From assembly GCA_023249895.1 (NCBI GenBank), contig JAHFBS010000034.1:1-7866 (forward strand): 7,866 bases of DNA, given 5' to 3'. Source of the DNA: a bacterium. GTDB taxonomy: Bacteria; Babelota; Babeliae; Babelales; RVW-14. A program made the translations under genes and the position numbers. Under the pieces are notes generated by a model. The model ran no database searches. It was not told the DNA's origin and saw nothing but the letters and a program-made list of their open reading frames with translations. Position 1 is the first letter of the stretch. Each line of letters starts with the position of its first letter. Of the stretch, positions 1-6,469 are shown one piece after another.

Positions 1-1
1 T

Positions 2-610
2 TATAAAAAAATATCCGTCCTGAGCGGTGGCGAAAAAAATCGCGTTGCGATGGTTAAGATATTGCTCAAGAATGCCAATTTTTTGATACTCGATGAGCCC
101 ACCAATCATCTTGATATAATGTCAAAAGATATTCTTTTACGCGCACTCAAACAATTTGATGGAACCATTTTATTTGTTTCTCACGATCGGGCTTTTTTGA
201 ATGGCCTTGCTACCGATATTATTGAATTAACGCCACAACGTGTGTTTACGTATGCGGGCAATTATGATGAATATTTGTATCACAAAAAGCACATGCCGGT
301 ATTGTCGACGGTTGAAGAACTCGCGCCTGTTGCTCCTGTTGCATCAGTAGCGACGGGTAAACAACATGAGCTCGATCGCAAACAGCGTGATGCCCTCCAT
401 CGACAATTGCAAAAAACGATCAAAAAAATTGAAACACTTGAGAAACAAAAAGCTGAAACGATTCGTGTGTTTGAAGAATTTGCGTACGGTACCAAAGAGT
501 ATCACGATGCACTTGATCGTTTGCAAAAAATTGAACGTGATTTGGTAACGCATACCAAATTATGGGAACAGCTTGAAGCCGAAAAAACCTCAGCTTCTTC
601 TGACAAGTGA
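2..610 (+). CDS. ABC-F family ATPase, C-terminal part (5' end outside window)
   Basis: This is the second nucleotide-binding domain and tail of a duplicated-ABC soluble ATPase; the reading frame is open from base 2 with no start, so the gene begins upstream. Visible residues are 202. The ABC signature LSGGE lies at visible residues 7-11, the Walker B LILDEPTNHLD at 28-38, and the H-switch appears as FVSHDRAF about 20 residues further on. DEPTNHLD is diagnostic of the ABC-F class, which acts on the ribosome or related RNA targets and lacks membrane domains. After the ATPase comes an Ala/Pro/Val-rich linker and a highly charged, probably coiled-coil tail (about visible residues 120-195), as in Uup- and YheS-like members. 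The subfamily cannot be settled without the N-terminal half and inter-domain linker, so no symbol is given. The stop codon overlaps the rarA start, indicating cotranscription. Confidence 0.93.
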   Translation, partial: YKKISVLSGGEKNRVAMVKILLKNANFLILDEPTNHLDIMSKDILLRALKQFDGTILFVSHDRAFLNGLATDIIELTPQRVFTYAGNYDEYLYHKKHMPVLSTVEELAPVAPVASVATGKQHELDRKQRDALHRQLQKTIKKIETLEKQKAETIRVFEEFAYGTKEYHDALDRLQKIERDLVTHTKLWEQLEAEKTSASSDK

Positions 611-1809
611 TGAGTATGGATGCACGTATTCCACTCGCCGATCGTATGCGCCCTCGTAAACTCGAAGACTTTTACGGACAAGAATCGGTTATTGGTGCCG
701 AAAGTTTTTTGCGTAAAGCAATCAGCAGCGATACCATTCCCTCAATGATTTTGTGGGGGCCTCCTGGTACCGGCAAAACAACCCTGGCTTCAATCATTGC
801 GCATGAAACCAAAGCAGATTTTGTCACCCTGAGTGGGGTTGCAAGTGGCAAACAGGACTTGCGTGAAGTTATTGAACGCGCCGACCAAAATAGAATCTTT
901 GCCAAGCGTACGATTTTGTTTATCGATGAAATTCATCGTTGGAACAAAGCTCAGCAGGATGCCCTGTTGCCGCATGTAGAACATGGTACGGTAACGCTTA
1001 TTGGTGCAACAACCGAGAATCCAAGCTTTGAGGTTATATCAGCGCTTATTTCGCGTAGCCGTGTATTTGTTTTAAACAAACTCGAGTCTGACGATATTGA
1101 AAAAATACTGCGCAGAGCTTTGGCTGATGGTGAAAAAGGATTAGCCTCTCGTGGCCTTCAAATGGGCGATGAGGTGCTTGCGCATCTTGCAAAAATTGCC
1201 AATGGTGATGCGCGTATGGCGTTAAATACGCTTGAAGCTGCAGCCGATCAATCAACCGTTATTACGGCCGATGTGCTGAGAAAAGTTTTGCAAAAATCGC
1301 ATCTTTATTACGATAAAACGGGTGAAGAGCATTACAATATTATTTCAGCGTTGCATAAATCAATGCGCGGTGGCGATGCGAATGCATCATTATACTGGCT
1401 AGCGCGCATGCTTGAGGGAGGCGAAGATCCGCTCTATGTTGCGCGTCGGTTAGTGCGTTTTGCCTCCGAAGATGTTGGCCTTGCTGATAACTTTGCATTA
1501 GTGCTGGCTAATGCGACCTTTGATGCCTGCCATAAACTTGGTATGCCCGAGTGTTCGGTACATTTGGCGCAATTGGTAATTTACTTGGCCCATGCAAAGA
1601 AAAGTGTAAGCGCTTATTTGGCCTACGGGAAAGCCAAAAAAGATGTTGAGACGTACGGCAATCTGCCCGTGCCTTTGCCTATTCGTAACGCGCCCACCAA
1701 ACTTATGGAAAAATTAGGTTATGGAAAGGGGTATAAGTACACCCCACTTGAAGATAGTAGTGATCAAGAGTATCTTCCTAAAGAATTGCGTGATCGGAAA
1801 TATATTTAA
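610..1809 (+). CDS. rarA: Replication-associated recombination protein A (RarA/MgsA), AAA+ ATPase
   Basis: RarA is a tetrameric cytosolic AAA+ ATPase, related to clamp-loader subunits and eukaryotic WRNIP1, that acts at stalled replication forks. With the ATG at 610 the protein has 399 residues. It opens with the family signature PLADRMRPRKLEDFYGQ, then Walker A GPPGTGKTT (50-58), Walker B ILFIDEIHR (102-110), sensor 1 IGATTENPSF (about 131-140) and the arginine-finger stretch SRSR (148-151). The C-terminal MgsA-type oligomerisation region includes HKSMRGGDANASLYWLARML and RRLVRFASEDVGLAD. The ATG at 610 shares its A with the ABC-F stop (TGATG), typical of translational coupling; GTG 607 and ATG 616 are in-frame alternatives, and no good Shine-Dalgarno separates them. 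It is somewhat shorter than E. coli RarA (about 447), with the segment before the terminal YLPKELRDRKY apparently lacking the usual HD-PGG stretch. Confidence 0.96.
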   Translation: MSMDARIPLADRMRPRKLEDFYGQESVIGAESFLRKAISSDTIPSMILWGPPGTGKTTLASIIAHETKADFVTLSGVASGKQDLREVIERADQNRIFAKRTILFIDEIHRWNKAQQDALLPHVEHGTVTLIGATTENPSFEVISALISRSRVFVLNKLESDDIEKILRRALADGEKGLASRGLQMGDEVLAHLAKIANGDARMALNTLEAAADQSTVITADVLRKVLQKSHLYYDKTGEEHYNIISALHKSMRGGDANASLYWLARMLEGGEDPLYVARRLVRFASEDVGLADNFALVLANATFDACHKLGMPECSVHLAQLVIYLAHAKKSVSAYLAYGKAKKDVETYGNLPVPLPIRNAPTKLMEKLGYGKGYKYTPLEDSSDQEYLPKELRDRKYI

Positions 1810-1821
1810 AGTGAGCATGTC

Positions 1822-3129
1822 ATGTCAAAAATAATTACGACTCCAATGTCCGGATTTATGGAATTACTGCCAGCTGAACAACTGGCGTTCAATAAAATGT
1901 TTGACACTATCCGACATACCTATGAGTTGTTTGGCTTTGTGCCGCTTGATACTCCCGTTCTTGAACGTGCTGAAGTTTTGCTAGCCAAAGTTGGCGGAGA
2001 GACTGAAAAACAAATCTACCAATTCAAAAAAGGTGATACTGATCTTGCCATGCGCTTTGATTTGACGGTTCCTCTTGCGCGTTATGTTGCCGAACATTAT
2101 GGGCACCTGACGTTTCCATTTAGACGTTATGCTATGGGCAAAGTATATCGAGGTGAGCGTCCTCAGGCTGGCCGTTTCCGTGAATTTTATCAGTGTGATA
2201 TTGATATTATTGGTGATGGTGAACTTGATATTCGATATGATGCTGAGATTCCAAGCGTTATTTACATGATCTTTTGTACGTTTGGCTTTGAGCGTTTTAC
2301 CATTCGCATCAATAATCGCAAAATTCTGAATGGTTTATTTGCAAGTTTAGGTGCTGCAGACAAATCAACGCCCATTCTCCAATCACTTGATCGTCTTGAA
2401 AAAATTGGTGCCGCTGCCGTTGAACAAGAATTAGGTTCACTTGGCCTGAGTGTACAGGTCATTGAACGCATTATGGCTTTTACGCGCATCTCTCAGTCCA
2501 AAGGCGACGTGATTGAAGCATTGCGCAATCTTGGCATAACTGATGCTCAGTTTGTTAAGGGTGTTGATGAACTTGGTGCGGTGCTCAGATTAGTCAAAGA
2601 ATTTGGGGTTCCGGCGCACAATGTTGCTGCTGATTTGACCATTGCGCGTGGATTAGATTATTACACCGGCACCGTTTATGAGACACGTCTTGATGATTAT
2701 CCCGATATCGGATCGGTATGTTCTGGCGGCAGATTTGATGATTTGGCAAGCCACTATATCGATCGCAAATTACCGGGCGTTGGAATTTCAATTGGTCTTA
2801 CACGCCTTTTTGACCAACTCACCAAGCGTGGTGTTATAAAAACGGGTGCCTCAACGCCAACACGCGTATTGGTACTTGCTATGATGGATGATATGGCGCC
2901 AAGTCTTGCGCTTGCAACTGAACTAAGAAAGCACGGTATTGCGACCGAAGTTTCGTTTGGTGCCGGTAAGATGAAGAAGCGTCTTGGTTATGCCGACAAG
3001 TTGGGCATTCCGTATGCAGTATTTATTGGCGAAGATGAAGTTGCCAAAGGCGTCTTTACACTCAAGAATTTGCAGACCGGAATGCAAGAAGAACTCAAGC
3101 GCGACGAGTTGATAAGCCGGTTGTCGTAA
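1822..3129 (+). CDS. hisS: Histidyl-tRNA synthetase (class II)
   Basis: The enzyme charges tRNA-His with histidine using ATP in the cytosol. At 435 residues it has normal family length. Class II motif 1 is in the region of residues 28-50, motif 2 is YRGERPQAGRFREFYQCD (109-126), the HisRS-specific histidine-binding motif RGLDYYTGTVYE is at 276-287, the second His motif SVCSGGRFDDL is at 298-308, and motif 3 GVGISIGLTRL is at 319-329. The anticodon-binding domain runs from about 347 to the end. All expected catalytic motifs are intact. The N-terminus (TPMSGFMELLPAEQ) and motif 2 context (REFYQCDIDIIGDGEL) look unlike the E. coli type (PRGTRDILP, RYRQFHQ) and closer to the SGF-E-LP form that I associate with actinobacterial-type enzymes; this is from memory. 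The start lies 12 nt after rarA with a weak AGTGAG upstream, and the gene ends before a strong terminator. Confidence 0.97.
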   Translation: MSKIITTPMSGFMELLPAEQLAFNKMFDTIRHTYELFGFVPLDTPVLERAEVLLAKVGGETEKQIYQFKKGDTDLAMRFDLTVPLARYVAEHYGHLTFPFRRYAMGKVYRGERPQAGRFREFYQCDIDIIGDGELDIRYDAEIPSVIYMIFCTFGFERFTIRINNRKILNGLFASLGAADKSTPILQSLDRLEKIGAAAVEQELGSLGLSVQVIERIMAFTRISQSKGDVIEALRNLGITDAQFVKGVDELGAVLRLVKEFGVPAHNVAADLTIARGLDYYTGTVYETRLDDYPDIGSVCSGGRFDDLASHYIDRKLPGVGISIGLTRLFDQLTKRGVIKTGASTPTRVLVLAMMDDMAPSLALATELRKHGIATEVSFGAGKMKKRLGYADKLGIPYAVFIGEDEVAKGVFTLKNLQTGMQEELKRDELISRLS

Positions 3130-3165
3130 AATCATCAAAAAACATCATTTTTTATACAAAATATT

Positions 3166-3196
3166 AAAAATCTGGATTAGCAGTCCAGATTTTTTT
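3166..3196 (+). terminator. Rho-independent terminator after hisS
   Basis: An inverted repeat AAAAATCTGGA / TCCAGATTTTT encloses the 7-nt loop TTAGCAG and is followed by a run of seven T (3190-3196). The core TCTGGA/TCCAGA pairs perfectly and the A/T flank extends the stem. It lies 36 nt after the hisS stop, so it should end the ABC-F–rarA–hisS transcript and separate it from the downstream ATPase gene. The A-rich left flank could also give weak termination in the opposite direction, but no minus-strand gene ends here. Confidence 0.88.
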
Positions 3197-3238
3197 ATAT
3201 TTATAAGGAATTGCAATCCATATATTTATATAAAAATT

Positions 3239-3245
3239 GGGAGGG
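3239..3245 (+). promoter_or_regulatory. Strong Shine-Dalgarno deciding the start of the DUF4143 ATPase
   Basis: GGGAGGG lies just upstream of ATG 3252, with 7 nt between its GGAGG core and the start. The in-frame TTG at 3237 would place this sequence inside the coding region, so ATG 3252 is the supported start. The preceding 3197-3238 region is very AT-rich, and I see no convincing -35/-10 pair in it with normal spacing, although a promoter must lie after the hisS terminator if that terminator is efficient. Confidence 0.75.
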
Positions 3246-3251
3246 TTTTTA

Positions 3252-4376
3252 ATGATTAAGCGTTTTTATCAGCTCGAAAAATATCTTCAGGCAAATAAAG
3301 TACTTATCATTTTTGGTCCGCGGCAGGTAGGCAAGACGACACTGCTTAAAAATTTTCTTGAACAGTCGTCATTAAAATATCGCCTCGATTCGGGAGATAA
3401 TATTCGCTTACAGTCACTTCTGGGCTCGCAAGATTTTGAAAAAATTTTGGGGTATGCCGAAGGATATGAATTGTTGGTAATTGATGAAGCGCAAGAAATT
3501 CCCAACATTGGTAAGGCACTTAAAATTCTTGTGGACCAAATTCCCCAGGTGAGGGTTATTGCAACCGGTTCCTCTTCATTTGATCTTGCGCAATCTGTTG
3601 GTGAGCCGTTAACCGGAAGAAAAGAAACATTAACGCTTTACCCCATTGCCCAGCTTGAATTGTTGCAACAACATAATCGCATGGAGCTGCAAGAAAAGCT
3701 TGAAGAGTTTTTGATTTTTGGAAGCTATCCTCGTGTTCTTACCGCATCTGGTAAGCAAGAAAAAATCAAAATTCTTACTGAGCTTGTTGATTCATATTTG
3801 CTCAAAGATATTCTTGCGCTTGAAAATATTAAACGATCAGACACGCTGCTTAATTTAGTGAGATTGTTAGCGTTTCAGGTTGGTCAATTAGTTTCGCACA
3901 ATGAATTGGCCGTGCAACTTCGCATCGATATTAAAACGGTTGGGCGATATCTGGATCTTCTTGAAAAGTCATTCGTTCTGTGTTCGCTGGGTGGATTTAG
4001 TTCAAATTTAAGAAATGAAATTACTGGTAAGCGTAAATATTATTTCCTTGATCTGGGTATTCGTAATGCTGTAATAGCGCATTTTAATCCTTTGGATATG
4101 CGTAATGATGTTGGTCAGTTGTGGGAAAATTTTGTTTTTATTGAACGCCTTAAAAGCCAAAATTATAAAGGGTTTTATGGCCGACGTTATTTTTGGCGAA
4201 CCTATCAAGGACAAGAAATAGATTTTATTGAAGAGATTGAGAATAATCTTGTTACCTTTGAAACCAAGTGGTCACCAACTAAAAAAGTAGCGGTTCCGTC
4301 GGCCTGGAAAGAGTCTTACCCGCAGTCTTCGTTTACGGTTATAACACCAGAAAACTATCTTGATTATATTGTGTAA
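3252..4376 (+). CDS. AAA ATPase with C-terminal DUF4143 domain
   Basis: This 374-residue protein belongs to the widespread family of stand-alone P-loop ATPases with an AAA_14-type core and DUF4143 tail; their cellular role is poorly defined. Walker A is GPRQVGKTT (22-30), Walker B LLVIDEAQ (74-81) and the sensor segment ATGSSSFDL (104-112). The loop GEPLTGRKETLTLYPIAQLE (118-136, with the LTGR hallmark) is typical. Residues about 200-245 look like a winged-helix segment (LVSHNELAVQL...TVGRYLDLLEKSFVL). The C-terminal DUF4143 part has the restriction-endonuclease-like arrangement E292...E322-x-D324...E337-x-K339 (LWENFV, GQEIDF, FETKW), which is conserved in many members. The gene has its own ribosome binding site, is preceded by a terminator and faces the PHP gene tail to tail, so it looks like a monocistronic accessory gene. 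No toxin partner or mobile-element end is visible. The family assignment is firm; no function is claimed. Confidence 0.92.
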   Translation: MIKRFYQLEKYLQANKVLIIFGPRQVGKTTLLKNFLEQSSLKYRLDSGDNIRLQSLLGSQDFEKILGYAEGYELLVIDEAQEIPNIGKALKILVDQIPQVRVIATGSSSFDLAQSVGEPLTGRKETLTLYPIAQLELLQQHNRMELQEKLEEFLIFGSYPRVLTASGKQEKIKILTELVDSYLLKDILALENIKRSDTLLNLVRLLAFQVGQLVSHNELAVQLRIDIKTVGRYLDLLEKSFVLCSLGGFSSNLRNEITGKRKYYFLDLGIRNAVIAHFNPLDMRNDVGQLWENFVFIERLKSQNYKGFYGRRYFWRTYQGQEIDFIEEIENNLVTFETKWSPTKKVAVPSAWKESYPQSSFTVITPENYLDYIV

Positions 4377-4380
4377 CTCT

Positions 4381-5196
4381 TCAGATTTTTACAAAGACTG
4401 GCTTGCGTTGTTCAAAGTGGGCTACATATTTGAAGCCAATATCAGCAAGACGCTTGATGACGTTTTCAAACTCTCGTCCAATGCCCATTGTCCGATGTGC
4501 ATCTGAACCCAAGGTGACAATGGTGCCGCCCAGTTCGTGATAGCGTTTGATGATGTCATAGTCGGGATGCGGATAGCCAAGATTCAGTCTGAATCCGGCA
4601 GTATTGACCTCTATTCCTTTTCCTTGCGCAATGACTCTGTTAAGAATGGCATCAAGTTTGTCGTGATAATCAAGATAGCAGAGCGATTTGTCAGGATAGC
4701 AAGCATAGCGACACGCGTAGCCAATGTGTCCCACAACATCAAAATTATTAAACATACTGACTGATTGATAAATGGTATCCAGATATTTGGCGTAGGCTTG
4801 CTCTTTTGATTGTCCTTCGTAATAAGCCTTTTCTCCAAGATCAATGTTGTCGACGCAATGGGTCGATAGAATTACTAAATCAAGGTCGTGCTGATTAATC
4901 ATCTCACTGGCGCGATCAAGAATTGTTGGCTCAAAACCAAGTTCAATGCCTTTAAATATTTTTATATTGTTTGCATGTTCTTGACGTAGCTGATCAATAA
5001 GGTGCGATCGCTGCTCGATATCAAAGGGCGTATTCCAGGTGGCAATGTCTGGATGTGCAAGCTCAATATGATCGGTAAAAACTAATCCCCCCACGCCACG
5101 ATTGTGTGCGGCTATGATTCCTTCTTCAAGGGACATTTGCCCATCAGGAGAAAATATGCTGTGCGTATGACTATCGACAATGGAGCGTAATGACAT
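4381..5196 (-). CDS. PHP-domain phosphoesterase, histidinol-phosphatase (HisJ/HisK) type
   Basis: The 271-residue protein is a complete single-domain PHP metallo-phosphoesterase, the length of Bacillus-type histidinol-phosphatase, which removes phosphate from L-histidinol phosphate. Expected metal-binding positions are all present: D8-S-H10-T-H12 at the start, D18 (SPDG), TDH (41-43), GIE (E85), STH (H113), GHIGY (H157), GIEVN (E196) and the terminal GSDAH (D232, H234). No signal peptide is seen, so it is probably cytosolic. The substrate is not certain: no histidine biosynthesis gene is nearby (hisS is a translation gene), and relatives act on other phosphates. It starts 14 nt after the P-loop kinase-like gene with only a weak GGTG as ribosome binding site, so it is probably read from the promoter of that gene. 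Its stop codon lies 4 nt from that of the convergent DUF4143 ATPase. Confidence 0.9.
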   Translation of the reverse strand: MSLRSIVDSHTHSIFSPDGQMSLEEGIIAAHNRGVGGLVFTDHIELAHPDIATWNTPFDIEQRSHLIDQLRQEHANNIKIFKGIELGFEPTILDRASEMINQHDLDLVILSTHCVDNIDLGEKAYYEGQSKEQAYAKYLDTIYQSVSMFNNFDVVGHIGYACRYACYPDKSLCYLDYHDKLDAILNRVIAQGKGIEVNTAGFRLNLGYPHPDYDIIKRYHELGGTIVTLGSDAHRTMGIGREFENVIKRLADIGFKYVAHFEQRKPVFVKI

Positions 5197-5210
5197 AAAA
5201 ACACCATAAG

Positions 5211-6113
5211 CTAAGAATTATAATGACGTAAGAAATCAAGTATAACAGATGCGCCTTGGGTAGGATCATGTCGTTTGGTATTGACGATAAGATCATATGA
5301 AAAACGTGGATAAACATAATATCCAACCGTGTCGGGGAATTTTTGGAAAGCAACTTGTTGTGTTTCTGGCAGAAGGCGTAAATGCTTTTTCTTATAACTT
5401 GATTGCGCGTATTCGGTAATAGTTTTGTGTACGTCCTGTCCACTTAAATATTCCAATGAGTGGCTATGAAAGTTGGGCGATGTATTAAACGTGTGCATAT
5501 AATTGCCCAATGCCCAATCAAGCTCGCGATGAATTTTTTTATTTTTTGACGCATTACGTTCCTTAATGCGATTAACCAAATCATTCCAAGGACAGTAGGC
5601 CAAAACATAGGTAATGTTAGTGTTATCAAATTCACTCAAACAGTTGGTAAAGCTGATATTTCCCCAGAGATAAAGAGGCGATTCAACAATAACGTCATGT
5701 CCTTGCAACGCTGCTTTTTTTACTTCTCGATACATGCGCATAGTTGGTTCAAGCGCAAGTCCCTCTTCAAGATCGGTCAGAAACATTTTTTGAAAAGCGT
5801 ATTTTCTTTTATCACTCAAAAAATTAACCGTGGTAAAAAAATTACGCATGACAAGGCCGCTAATGAAGAATGCCAAAAATCTGCCGTAATGTTTGGTGAT
5901 AAACTTCTTGAGTATCAATGGCATGACATAGTCATCAAACGTAAATGTTTGTGCATTCAGTTCATGCGCTAAAATTTTTACGATGGACGATTTTCCCGAT
6001 GAGCATGAGCCGCTGATAAAAATAATACGGCCTTGTTTTTCTGCATGATCAAGCGATGCGCTAAGGCCGCAGGTAATGCTGATAAAAACAAGAAAATATT
6101 TGATTGCTTTCAT
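5211..6113 (-). CDS. Exported P-loop kinase-like protein (chloramphenicol phosphotransferase / zeta-toxin-like fold)
   Basis: From ATG 6113 the product has 300 residues. It opens with a Sec-type signal peptide: Lys2 and Lys5, a hydrophobic core about 6-17, and a likely cleavage near LSA-S (19/20). A Walker A motif GSCSSGKSS (35-43) follows, preceded by a beta strand (RIIFISG). An Asp pair DD (60-61) sits where small-molecule kinases of this fold place a catalytic Asp, then a strand VIVES (141-145), a basic helix NRIKERNASKNKKIHRE (181-197) that could form a lid, and a C-terminal YDLIVNT...DPTQGASVILDFL (273-295), the usual ending of phosphotransferases of this type. The substrate is unknown. 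Start choice: ATG 6113 has GGAGGA 7 nt upstream and a promoter ending at 6185, whereas the longer frame to 6179 would start at the transcription start and hide the signal peptide. An uncleaved signal anchor is an alternative. Confidence 0.82.
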   Translation of the reverse strand: MKAIKYFLVFISITCGLSASLDHAEKQGRIIFISGSCSSGKSSIVKILAHELNAQTFTFDDYVMPLILKKFITKHYGRFLAFFISGLVMRNFFTTVNFLSDKRKYAFQKMFLTDLEEGLALEPTMRMYREVKKAALQGHDVIVESPLYLWGNISFTNCLSEFDNTNITYVLAYCPWNDLVNRIKERNASKNKKIHRELDWALGNYMHTFNTSPNFHSHSLEYLSGQDVHKTITEYAQSSYKKKHLRLLPETQQVAFQKFPDTVGYYVYPRFSYDLIVNTKRHDPTQGASVILDFLRHYNS

Positions 6114-6120
6114 CGTGTTC

Positions 6121-6126
6121 TCCTCC
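6121..6126 (-). promoter_or_regulatory. Strong Shine-Dalgarno for the exported kinase-like gene
   Basis: On the minus strand GGAGGA, at the end of a G-rich run, lies 7 nt before ATG 6113. It is among the strongest ribosome binding sites in the window and fixes the start at the signal-peptide methionine, not at the ATG 22 codons further upstream. Confidence 0.82.
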
Positions 6127-6184
6127 CCCCTCCGATAATCATGCTTTATGTATATCGTAGAAGTATGCGTCGTAGACAACTATT

Positions 6185-6214
6185 ATTGTAGGAAAACACG
6201 CTGAATTGAGTCAA
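6185..6214 (-). promoter_or_regulatory. Sigma70-type promoter for kinase-like gene and PHP gene
   Basis: On the minus strand TTGACT (6209-6214) and TACAAT (6185-6190) are separated by 18 nt, each one or two bases from consensus. Transcription would begin near 6178, giving a leader of about 65 nt to ATG 6113. The promoter lies in the gap between the small membrane protein gene and the kinase-like gene, so it probably drives kinase plus PHP as a two-gene unit. Confidence 0.72.
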
Positions 6215-6251
6215 GCACCACAGTTTTTCGTGGATATATGGATTGATGTTC

Positions 6252-6467
6252 TTACAAAAGATAACGAATAAGTGCGATGGCGCCAAATCCAAGAAGCAAG
6301 AGAACGAAGATAAGACCAAAGCCAGCAAAAAAGAGTTCTTTAATTGCAGCAGCACTTTGCGTATTGCATGCAATGCATATAAAGGCGATAGCGCCAAGAA
6401 TGCAGATGGCGACAATAGCGGTTATAACCATGCCGCCGGTAAGAGAAAGAATTGTTTCGTTCATCAT
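6252..6467 (-). CDS. Small two-helix membrane protein, unknown function
   Basis: A 71-residue hydrophobic protein that I do not recognise. Two predicted membrane helices are evident, about residues 12-34 and 46-69, joined by a short polar loop NTQSAAAIKE; a short N-terminus MMNETIL precedes the first. Cys22, Cys31 and Cys34 lie in the first helix. Evidence that it is real: ATG 6467 is only 2 nt after the stop of the M48-like gene, and AAGGA sits 6 nt before it inside the last codons of that gene, giving a normal ribosome binding site and likely translational coupling. A second ATG follows immediately and could also serve. It may partner the M48-like protein in the membrane; that is inference from position alone. 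No terminator with a U-run is visible after it. Confidence 0.72.
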   Translation of the reverse strand: MMNETILSLTGGMVITAIVAICILGAIAFICIACNTQSAAAIKELFFAGFGLIFVLLLLGFGAIALIRYLL

Positions 6468-6469
6468 AG

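Noticed and set aside
3136..3153. A-run/T-run palindrome directly after hisS as the terminator
   Set aside because: It pairs only A with T and has no GC core; the TCTGGA/TCCAGA hairpin at 3166-3196 is far stronger.
3237..3251. TTG start at 3237 for the DUF4143 ATPase
   Set aside because: It would translate the GGGAGGG Shine-Dalgarno; ATG 3252 has ideal spacing and matches the usual family N-terminus.
4537..4764. Plus-strand open frame of 75 codons
   Set aside because: It lies wholly inside the well-supported PHP gene on the other strand, with no ribosome binding site and no recognisable motifs; treated as a shadow.
6114..6179. Longer start of the kinase-like gene at 6179 (22 extra residues)
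   Set aside because: It overlaps the expected transcription start of the TTGACT/TACAAT promoter, would bury the signal peptide, and lacks a ribosome binding site comparable to GGAGGA before ATG 6113.
6218..6233. Hairpin CCAC...GTGG after the small membrane protein gene as terminator
   Set aside because: The stem is only four solid pairs and no U-run follows; it lies directly before the -35 box of the next gene.
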